From Acanthaster planci (taxonomy: Eukaryota > Echinodermata > Asteroidea > Valvatida > Acanthasteridae), in the NCBI RefSeq assembly GCF_001949145.1, contig NW_019091469.1, positions 519,701-583,700 on the forward strand: DNA of 64,000 nt, in the 5' to 3' direction. Under the pieces are notes generated by a model. It was not told where the DNA came from, searched no databases, and saw only the letters and a list, made by a program, of their open reading frames with translations. Positions within the stretch are counted from its first letter, which is position 1. The number at the start of each line of letters is the position of its first letter. Both the position numbers and the translations under genes were made by a program. Below, one piece after another: positions 1 to 10,800 of the stretch.

Positions 1-149
1 AAGAGAGAGCTCAGTTTGTTCTTTCTCATGCAACCTAAGCATGGGCAAAATGGCCTTAAGACTCATTTTGAGGGATCTGGTTATATAAATTTCACTACTT
101 TGAATGAATTCACATCAGCAAAGCTTCAGAGATCTTGTGTTCTCATCCT

Positions 150-208
150 TCACCCTAACCCTCCTCAATCCTTCACCTGTTGGAGGACTGAGGAACGTTA
201 GGGTTAAT
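150..208. repeat. Small hairpin repeat, copy 1
   Basis: CCTCAATCCTTC and GGAGGACTGAGG form a roughly 12-bp stem around ACCTGTT. The outer parts ACCCTAAC and GTTAGGGT extend the pairing. A second diverged copy with the same loop word TTCACCTGTT lies near 26974-27018, so this looks like a small dispersed element rather than chance. Confidence 0.4.
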
Positions 209-870
209 GAAGTTTCCTTTGCTAAACTGAGTTTTGGATTATAAAGCCACAGTCTGCCAGACACTCTGGGATCAGTTCACTCGTAAGGCTACAAAATTCT
301 GTTGAATATGGACCGATGATATTTCATTTTGTTCCTGCTCGTAGAATGTGTTTGGACACAGTGTCGAAAAGCAATTTCCGACTAATTCAAGCATGTGCTT
401 GGAAGGTGCTTGGAAGTTTGAGGATTGCCCATTGATGGACTTTGGTGGTCATTATGGTGGAAGTTTAGATTTTCTTCTTGTTTTTTTTCTGTATTCCTGT
501 TCTCCCCACACCGTTTTGCATGGATTCTTTTTGTTTGTAGATAAAATTAGCACCATAAACCCAAAACAACTCACTTTTTTCTTTTATTGCTATTTATCTG
601 ACTCTGCTTAAACGTACTCTTGTTTTAATCAGAGGAGTGATTTACAGTACAATCGAGCACGATCATTTAGGTGCACTAGTGTGCTGAGTTCCTCAAATAG
701 CATCAGCTGAGAAACATGGTGTGTCTTTGTTAATCTGGTGGCATATTGTATTGTGACTTACTTCTCTTGAAGAATTGCCAATTTTGTGTTCACTTGAATG
801 TTATTAGATTACTTCAGATGAACTTACCTGGGGGTTTAGGTCTTCATTGATCTTTGACACAAAATGTAGT

Positions 871-1003
871 AGGGCAAGTTCGAGCAGGAACCATTTTCAA
901 CCACTGGTTGAGTGTGCCTGGTGTCCAAGTTACATTTTGTGCACAGGTTACCAGTGAAAATCAACCAGCGGTCAGTAATTGGTTGTACTCGAACTTGCTA
1001 TCC
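871..1003. mobile_element. Probable MITE-like inverted repeat (about 130 bp)
   Basis: The left end reads GCAAGTTCGAGCAGGAACCA and the right end, reverse-complemented, reads GCAAGTTCGAGTACAACCAA. Inner parts also pair: CAACCACTGGTTGA on the left and a CCGCTGGTTGA-type word on the right. This fits a short non-autonomous DNA transposon. I could not define a target-site duplication with confidence. Confidence 0.45.
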
Positions 1004-2036
1004 TATCACATAAGATGAACTGTACATATCTGTTGGTTGTAGCTTTTCGTTGATCCATGTCACAAGTTGTCACTCTAAGTGCAACCAAGTGATTAATTTC
1101 ACGAATGTCTTTGTCTTCATCACGTTTCATATTTTTGACTGGTTGATGAAATTCCTTTTTGGCTGATTTTTATTACAGAAGAAAATGCAGTTTGTTCTTT
1201 TAGGTTAAAATCATGCAGTCGTGAAAAAATATTGAGCCAAGAAGAAGAGAGTGTCTATTTTTTACCTTGTGCTCTCATATTCAAAACACAGAAGAAACAT
1301 TTGCGTTGTTTACAAGGTTTAATATAAAGCATTTAATTTCTTTGAAGAAATGTGAATTTATCGTTCAAGATGAATTGATTGTTACACTTTCTTTGGAACA
1401 TTTTCTTTCATCCGTTTTTTGAAATCATGTTTTCTCTTTACCTACCATTTAACTAATTGAATTCTACAGTTGACAAGTGAAAATGTATGTCGGAGAAAAT
1501 TGTTTATCAAGGTCACATAAAGACGTTTCTAGTATATATATGTATATTTTATGAATCAAGAGTCTGCTGAGATTTATTTTGTTGCTTTAAAGATAAAAAC
1601 AATTCTAAATGATTTTTTGTCTTTTAGAAGTATTCTCCGTTGTTGTAACAGTGGAGGGAAACGTAGTATTGATTGGACCTGTGAACTTGTCACATTGAAA
1701 TGAGGCAAATACATGTACAATCATGACACTTGTTTACCTTGGAAACCAACATCTTTATTTCCGCTTTAACCAATTACAAATTCCATCCCAAAAAAAAGGA
1801 ACAAATTAATACGATACATGCATTGTTCATACCAAAATCTATAAACTATCTTTCATATATCAGAGTATTTTTTCATTTAATCAAAAGGATATCTTGCTGT
1901 AGTTTGTTTCTTTGATTAGACATTGACACCATCTTTGGGACAGATCTGCAGCATATAATTTACAAAAGAGTTGAACGCTTCCTTGAAAAAATATTTTACA
2001 AATTGCCTCAGTTAAAGTATGGATAAACATACATGT

Positions 2037-4682
2037 ATTTATTGAAACATGATTTACAAATTACACAAATTTGAGGGCGTCCAATACTCCAATTGCTGCA
2101 CTGTCAGAAAAGCACACAGTTTACCACAAACAGCGAAAACACGTCCTTTAAATAAAAGTTTTTTTCTACAGCCACAAATTCTACCACACAAGTATATTTT
2201 TCGTGAATGAAAAGAAACTACAAAATGAAAGAGACTACATTTGTATTTATACACACTTTTAGATACAACTTTTACTGATAACATGATTTGTAAGGAAGTT
2301 AATTGAGAAAACCAGAACCCTGTTTTAAGGAAAACATGGCAGTCGAAATTGCCAAGTAATTGTTGGAATGTACATCAACATCACCAACTGTGGTGTGTTC
2401 AACCCAGTGGTAGTCTTTCCTGTGAGGTACATGTGTACATGTTGGTGAGGAGTTATTTTCCAGATGTACACCTACCTCTACTTTCAAAAAAGCTAGTTAC
2501 CTAATGATGATCGCATTCAGTTAATTTAGTCTCGCCGTACCAATATCTACATCATACTAAAAACCAAACTTAGACTTCAAAACCTATATGATGCAAAAGA
2601 TGTGATAAATTCAAGCATATGAATATTGGCCTGCAAGATGTATGCACCGACTTTTACCCGGTGAAGCCACTGTAAAGAGATTGGAAACTACAATTTCAAA
2701 GATGTATCATCCAAATGAAGTTTTTTGTTTCACATGCGTACAAGGTTGCTCAGGTGTATATAGCCTCGCATACTGAGATACAACCAAAGTGGCAACTTAA
2801 AAAAACAAGATCTATGCATCTTCAAAGAAATATGCAGTCTAAATGTGCTTGATGAATGTGCCACCGTCAACAGGCATATTTGCACTCCAGCAGTAACAGC
2901 TGATGTGAACTGGAGGGGAAGAGGAGGCCGATGCATCATTACATGTACACGGATGGTTTAAGAGGACTTAACTGGCGGCCTCCGAAACATCAGCAGCTTA
3001 TCTCTGTTGAAGATGCTGTGCTGTGAACCACACACTACAGTACTAGACCAAAGCATCAACACTCCCGACATGCCTCTTGCAGGATCACCAACGACACAAG
3101 GTAAGTTTGAACACACATCCATGCCAATAAACTTAATACCCCGTGCACCATGAAGGTAAAGAAATCTTAAGATTAAAGCCACAATGCATGGACTCTTTCC
3201 AAAATGTTTGCACGGTTAACACAGCATAAAAAGAGTTGAAAATATAGTAAATGTTCTTAAGCAATTAATTGCCCTTTGTACATGTACACCAAAACATGAT
3301 TTTTTTTACATTAACTATAAATTCTTCGCTCATTGTGAACACACATTGACTCTATATTGCTTTATCATATACAACTAATTGCAACACCAAATACAGCCAC
3401 ATTTATATCACAATAAATAGAATACTTTGCAAAAAGCCTGAATCTATTAAAAGGTGACTTTTCTTATTATTCCTTTTGAAAAGCGAACTCCCTAGGTTGA
3501 GTAGAAAACTAAGACACTGACCCTGACAAAATATGAAAAACGAACCAAATGCAAAAACAGATATACAGCGATAGGGCTGAATCAATTCAAATAATTCACT
3601 ATGTGAATATTCAACCTTCAATTCAAATTCGAATATCCAAATATTTGGTCTTACCAACCAACAGATTACTGATTAAACAATATACAAAATCAGTTGCAAT
3701 AATGCACACAATTTTACATTATAATCACTATACAAGCTTCTCGTGACTAAAGTATCTCCAGCCAAGATTTAGCAAGATTTAAGAGATGAAAAATACTTCT
3801 GGCCCTGATGAAAATTTCTATTCCTTTAAAATTTTTTAATGAATAATTTAATTTTGAATCATTGAGAATTCTGTTGCTTTTCATTTGAATCTGCTTGAAA
3901 CAAGCCTCCATAGTGCAATTTTTCTCATTCAAATATTCGATAATCGATCAAATATTCAGATATTCAGCACAGCCGTACACAGCAATTCAACGAAAAGTCT
4001 TCCAAAACGAACTTAATATGAAAAGAAATGTACAGTAATTCAACTTGTAACTCTGACAGGCTAACTTGGTATTAGTTCAGTGAGTTGAGATCCATAACAA
4101 CTTGGATGGTCTTGGTTGATTCAATGCAGTTGACGGTGAATAGGAACACAAATAAGATGGATGCACTCACGAGTGAGGGTGTGACTGATGACACTTTCTG
4201 CTTTGAAGCAGGGTGGATGAAATCGCAGGTCAAATGAAACCTGACTGCACCGCACTGGATGAAACCGCACAATGTGCAGTTGGTACATTCTTAGATGAGA
4301 GCATGAACGGTGAAACCATCTCACAGAAGCACACCGGATGCATCCGTAAATAAGATGTCATTTATGCGTTCTCACATGGGGGCAAGGCTGATGATATGAT
4401 TTCACTGAAACACACTTGATAACAACCAAAAATTAACTGTTGCTGATGCAACCTGGAAGTGTCGGCGAGACGTCATAAGCAGGTGCATGACGATGCTGAA
4501 ACTCCCAATTTAGATGTGACCAAAGCAACTGTCGAGAAGGTGTGGCGGTGAAGACTTTGACTTTGATTGGGTGTGGACCATTCGGGCACAACCACAGCGG
4601 TGTTACCGACGAACCCTCAGATTTCAACCGCACTGAAGTAAGGACGATTCCAATCTCAAATACGGCCTAGCAGATTACAATC
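2037..4682 (-). other. Probable 3' UTR / downstream flank of CAPN15
   Basis: No coding exon is recognised. On the minus strand a canonical AATAAA (TTTATT on plus at 2037-2042) lies 2.6 kb past the CAPN15 stop and could end a long 3' UTR. The stretch also holds an AT-rich repeat at about 3562-3979. The UTR assignment is inference only. Confidence 0.3.
3562..3979. mobile_element. Possible hAT-like MITE rich in ATTC/GAAT words
   Basis: The ends are TAGGGCTGAATCA on the left and a right end that reverse-complements to TACGGCTGTGCTGAAT. The interior is dense in ATTCAAAT, AATATTC and TCGAATAT words, as in many hAT-type MITEs that start with a GGGCTG-like terminus. Flanking 8-mers are similar but not identical, so the ends are approximate. 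Confidence 0.35.
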
Positions 4683-4857
4683 TCAAATGGGGCGTGGCTG
4701 ATGCAGTCCCATGATGTCGGGGGTGATTTCTGGGACATGGCAAGCCCTACGAGGTCCCCAGTCCTGTAGGTCCCTCTTCAGGGACAGACGATGGGTTGTC
4801 AGATGACAGATTGTGTAACTGGACTCCACTACCTGGGTCAGGACAGTGAGTACTTGT
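4683..4857 (-). CDS. CAPN15 coding exon 12 (C terminus and stop)
   Basis: Encodes [20 protein letters not shown] and a tail ending GLHQPRPI, then TGA at 4683-4685. The GLHxPRPx ending matches the usual C terminus of the family, so the frame and stop are secure. The acceptor follows ...accatcag. Confidence 0.92.
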
Positions 4858-7800
4858 CTGATGGTGAAAGAAAAAGAAAAGACAAGGGGGGCAATGGTAT
4901 TACTGAGATTTGTCACTCACTTAAACCTGACTTTCTTCAGTGTACAATATTAATCTGACGTTGGAAAGAATGGAAAAACTATGTCCTCTAGTTTTGCCTT
5001 TTCCTTAACTGTTGTTCAACTTTATCTCGGGTAACATTTGTATGAAAAGCGCCAACTAAATCCAGGCTGAGAAGTTAAATCACGTGGTTTGACCTGTCTT
5101 ATCAGAGAATGAAATCTACAATGACGAGACTGTCCTGCGTGGATACCACACTGAAACTTCAATTTTAAACTGGGGACCCATACCAAACCTTGAACCCAAC
5201 TGCCTCTATTACTCTGGAGTGGAGAGGTCCCACTATCAACACAACTAACCTATGTAATGGGGGAATACAATCCACAGAGATGAGACTGCCCCGCGTGGAC
5301 ACCACATTGAAGCTTCCATTGCAGTCGCACTTCATGTGAAGGCTGTAGTCAGAGTGCCTATTCTCCACCACGATGATGAAGCCCGACCAACCGTGGTCCA
5401 GATTGTAACAGGTGACACCTTCACGTCCCTGGAGGGTAGAGATTAACACAACTCGTGACTCTACCGTCAAGACAGTGTTTCACAGGGTTTGGAAAAAAAC
5501 TGCAGAGGTTCTTCACATGCTTACATGCTCATGCTAACATGTATAATTATGTGCATGCTGTGCTATGTTCATGTCATACCCATCTACATGTTAGATGCCT
5601 GCTGGATGAAATAGGTAAAGCCTTGTGACCTACCTCATGTCGTTTGCCTTTCTGTACAGCCAGCATGATCAGCGCATCAGCGATGGCGTGCTCTGTGGGT
5701 TTGATCTGGCAGATGCTGACTGGATTTGAACTATGCAAGGCTAGGGCGTAGGGAGGGTGCGGTGTGGTTCTTGTTGGGCTCCTCATACCTTACAGCCGCA
5801 CAGAAAATACAAGTTATTTTCAGCAGTCGGCTGTTCAGCATGTTATGTCTAAATGTGTGCATGCCTTTCAATAAATCAAAGCATAAGATGAATACAACGT
5901 GCCAGCTTTTTACAAATTAACTAGCCACTGAGAGTTTTGGGGGTTGCTGGAACCATTCTTGGGAGTTTTTTCCAACATACAAAGGTTCCCACAGAGTGAC
6001 TGCTCTAAATCTCCCACACTTTACTCTGTGCTGCTTGAAATCTTCCAGCTGAGTTATGACAGTCCTGGACACAACCAGGGCAACTTCACCAAGAATAGGA
6101 GGGTTAAACAAAAACAATATGTTGAAGCATATTTTTCCTTACTGGATCATGTTGCCTTCTGTTTGCATGGCCATAGCGGCCAGTGCAAATCAAAGTTAAT
6201 GGCATCTTTATACCAGCCATCTCTAAGAATTCACAGTTATTTGACTTGTTGAGAAGCATTTACATTTAAGTAAAAGTAAACAAGTATTTCAAGTTTAAAA
6301 ATATTTCAAATCAATTTAGTACCCTTGGTGCCAGCAACTTTTACTTATTGCTCATATTTGAACATTCCATAGACATTCTATCGATGAGAGAAAACACATG
6401 GATTTCACACACTATCAAATAATCTTTTTTTCTATGCATTTAATTCAATTCCATTTTCAATTATGTCCATTTTCATACACCTTTTAAAATCATTCAAAAG
6501 TAAAATTTACTTCAAACAATTAAAACCAGCAAAACCCACAGTTCTTTTTAATTACTGGATTTTACTGTGCAAACATACCACTCATATCAACTCCAGTGTT
6601 CCAATGATTGAATGCCATGCAGACGACCACATACAAGCCTGGCTCCAAGAATGCACTGCAGCCCACAAATGCCCTCAACTGCCGTTTGCAATAGGTCATG
6701 ACCTTTGACATACCAGAGGTTGTCATCCCACAGGCTCTCAGGACTACTATGGTCAGATCCAGTGGATTCCTGGCAGATTTCTCCAATCTCCTGCAGAAAC
6801 ATAGACAAAAAATGAATAAGCTTCAATTACTGAGTGAAATAAGAATCAAATTTAAGACTAAGACTAACCAAAGGATGACCAATCTCTTTGGTATCTACAG
6901 TATGTGAATTGAAGAGTAAACGATAGATCTTAATTATTAACTATGTCCACATACACATTAAATGCCCTGTTAAACAGTAAAGAAACTAGCAGACGTTGCA
7001 GAGATCAATTTCAGCTTGCTCATTGTTAAGGTAAACCAGTTGTCATTTTTGACAACTAATCTTTTCAAATCTGCTCCAACTTTGTGATTATCACCTGAGA
7101 TAGTGATTGGAAAGTGATGTATTTGACTACAATTTGTAATCTTAAAATTTTTCTTTTTCCTACCTCCAAGTCTGATGAAGAGTGAAGTCAATCTCTGTTG
7201 GCTTGTCCACTGTAAGCATTGTCACCTTCATGGGCCCCCCAGCAAAGTTTGGTAAGACACCTTGAATTCTAACTTCAGCCCAGTTGGAGTGTAGCTTACA
7301 GATATCCACACAGTCAAAGAATCTAAAAAAAAGGACAGAGTTCTTGACCAAAACCCAGATTTTGAACACCTGCACTGTTGATTTCCACCAACTTATGAAA
7401 AAAGGATTACTTTATATAATGTTTGTGATTTACAATATGCATATATACAAATGTTGAAACTATTGTTAAGCGCAGCAAATTCATGAATCCTGTTTCATAA
7501 CTTGTGCACTAGCCACACACTTCAGGTGTGCAGAGTTTTCCACACAGAAACTATTGCCCGAGCCAGTGGTCAATATAAAGAAATAGTTCACCTCATCATG
7601 TCTTTAAGTGACATCCAGAACACGCCTTCCCCTGCACCATGGGCCATGAGGGCCTCCCTCAAGTCCTGCGTCCACTTTGGGGACTCATCAGACCAATCGC
7701 CCCGCCATGAATAGCGCCCCCAAGGATTACGCAGACGTATCAATCTGCAAATAAACCAGAATGCACAAATGTCACACCTGGGGTGTGTTCAGGTGGTCAT

Positions 7801-10800
7801 AACCAAGAATTGGTTTAGTTGTGTCTCTTGGGTTAATAGCTTTGAGGATCTGAGTACTGCAAGACTGCAATTCTTACCTCATTAACATTTCCAGAGAAAA
7901 TCTCTGATGAATTAAAACCGAACCAGTTCTTGTTTATGACTGCGAAGACGCACTCTTCCAGTCTTGACTTGACAGCAAAACAATTCTACAAAAGATTTTA
8001 CTCTTACTGAATTGCTAACTCGTTTCAAAATAAATTCTTGCTTGCTACCCGTACCATACATTGCATGAATGCAGAAGAAAGTTACTTTTCTCTCCTCCAA
8101 TCTCCCATGATCCAATGCCTACAAGATCAACTGATCCATTAAGCCTTTAAGGGTCCACTCATCTTTCTGTCGCTTTACAATGATTGTTATTTACTTGTTT
8201 ACAGTGTTGAGTAATGAACTGTTTTAACCAAAAGAGGGGAATGGATCCTTCCGTTCAGTTAATGCAATTACGAATACCCGACTATGGGAATTATTATGAG
8301 AACTTATTGAATCAGGCTTTTTGGGTTTCAGACAGGTTGTCAGTATGCCCCATCTTCAACCCTACCTGTTGCCGCATATATCCTGAACATCCAGCACCGA
8401 GTAGGAGTGTCTAGGTCTCAGGCCAACCTTCTCATACAGCTCAGTGTCCACTTTCATGTTTCCACCCCCACAAGACGCACCCATCAAGAACCTGCATCAC
8501 AGGACCAGAACATAGTTCCATGAGTCAAGAACTTAATTAAGGTAAGTCAGATACAGTGTGCATGTAGCGTAAAGTGCAGTCTAGGTAAATATTAGCTGTT
8601 ACCTACAATTTTTATATAACGCAATTAGTATAAGACACGATCAAGGAGGCTTAAGCAAGAACACCAATTTTAAAGTTATGATCCTTTCCCTCAATATCTT
8701 TCCCAGTACAAAAATTATTACATATTCAACTGACACTGTGTTTAACTCATAAAGAGAATCTCCTTGACTTTCCATTCATCTGCTCAGACAACTGGAATCC
8801 TTTTCTTGAAACCTACCCGGCCTCCTTGGAGCTAAGGAGTTTAGCCCACACCAGATCCTTGTCAATTATCTCCCCACGAGTGGCACTGCTTGCTGTAGAA
8901 AAGGAAGATAACATATTAACAGTGAAATCGATAGACAAATGAGACAAGCTATCAGCAGATATGGATAGGTGAAATGCCAGTTAGTTTTCTTGAAACGGAA
9001 GTCAAATTAGTTTCTGGAAATTTCCTCAGTGCACACCTGTAAGTTCATATAGAAAAGTACTGTACAAGGGTACAATGGTATCAGTACTGTACAATATTTT
9101 AAAATAGTTTTTTACAAAGTCTAAGTGGATGCATGGCCTTTGTGCTCTCTGCTTTTTCTTCCAACATCTTTCAAATGATTAACTATGGGCAATGCAACCG
9201 TGAATATGAAAAGTGACCATATAATAAATCACTTCACCAGTCTTGAATGGCATTACTGAAGTCGTTTCAAGGGGATTCCTGGATGCACTTTTGTATACCA
9301 TTGAGCTGTAGGCTCTCACAAGGTGAGCCAGTGAGTGTAGCCAGCCCTTCCAAGCACCTGCCAGCTATCAGGGCCTCATAGCACCCACTCATCTTGGCGA
9401 GGGCCTTCTCAATCAGTGGAACCCATAGCTGTTTCCTCTTGGCCTTTGGGTGAGAAGGGTAATAAACTGCAGTCATACACAAGAAGTTATAAAAAGCTAA
9501 ATGGATTCCTTAAATCCCTGATGATCAAAAAAACAACTCAGTGACAGGAATCTGAACTCTAATAACTGGTGAATTCCAAGAGTTGTTATCCCTCATTTGA
9601 CTGTGGTGCTGTACTACGAACCTCTGTGTTACTTAGCTTTTAGTTTAAATAAGGTTGAGCATCATGATTTCCACTACACTGATACCAACCTCAAGAGTTT
9701 TGAAAGGATCTTTATTATGAGGACAAATTTTAATAAAGTGAAGAAGGCATTGCTCGTTACTTAAGATGGCTTCGATTTGCTTTAATATACTTGACATATC
9801 CACAATGTAAGCTCAGTTTATGTGCCTTGGAAACTAAACTAGAGTTGATTAACAACTGCAGGGCAAAGTCCAAAAGGACAATAATTTGATCTCCATTTTT
9901 CCTTCCCCGAGGAAATGCTCCAAAAAAATCAATAAAACACATACTGATTCAGAGGAACTACAGGATTTACAATTGAGCAATAAAACCTTCTTTACCTTTG
10001 AGAACACAAGTCGTCCTCTCTCGTCGCACGGAAACAGGTCATCAATGAGAACAGTCTCCCACGAGCCATCTCTGCAAAGACGGACTTGATAAGCACCTTC
10101 GTTGTTGACATTCTTGGAGATCATGATGTGCTCCAGTAGTTCTGGACGCTCCACAATAACTGCTAATGAACTCAGGAACCTGCAGGACGAAAAAATTATT
10201 ACACAAAAGTTTCTATTATTTGTCATGAAAACTCCACAGCCATTTTCGCATCTACTCTCAATGGGAAGACTTAACCGGACATCAGAGATCCTGAACAATT
10301 TTATAACTGCCAAAAGACTATCACTCAAAATGAATTCTTTGCAAATTAAGTTTGGTCACAACTTTGGCATCAACAGAAGTTTTTGTGTGCTGCTAGCCCT
10401 CCACTACCACACTTGACAACCCATTCTATGCGCAGCCAGGTTGGTATAGCACTTCTTTCCTTTCCTTCCATCTCTACAGCCCAGGTTGGATTCCCAGATC
10501 GGTCCACAAGTGGATTGGGTTTTCAGTATCCACCTGATTCCATAACTTTCACCCAGAGCATTCCTCTGGGGTTTCCCTCCCACCTCTTAAAACTGTATCC
10601 AGTTCTCAATGTCTCCTCTCTATGGGTTTCTCGAGGCTTATGAGCTACAATACCCTCTTGCGGAACTATTGGGCACAATTGCGGAATCCTTGGCTTCATT
10701 ACCGGAAATAATTGATAAGAGAAAAAGTTGAATGTGTCAGTGAAAGTTGGGATATCTAAACTGGCAGGAATCTCAACCTACCAGCAATTTCCCAAGACCC

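Larger units (their letters stand above)
1..2036. other. Left flank without a recognisable gene
   Basis: AT-rich sequence. The open frames are short and match no family I know. It contains a small hairpin at 150-208 and a MITE-like inverted repeat at about 871-1003. It could include the 3' UTR of an upstream plus-strand gene, but no coding exon or convincing polyadenylation signal shows this. Confidence 0.5.

Noticed and set aside
5917-6117. Open minus-strand frame between CAPN15 exons 9 and 10 as an extra exon
   Set aside because: Exon 9 joins exon 10 in phase without it, the residues do not resemble calpain-15, and no matching splice pair was found.
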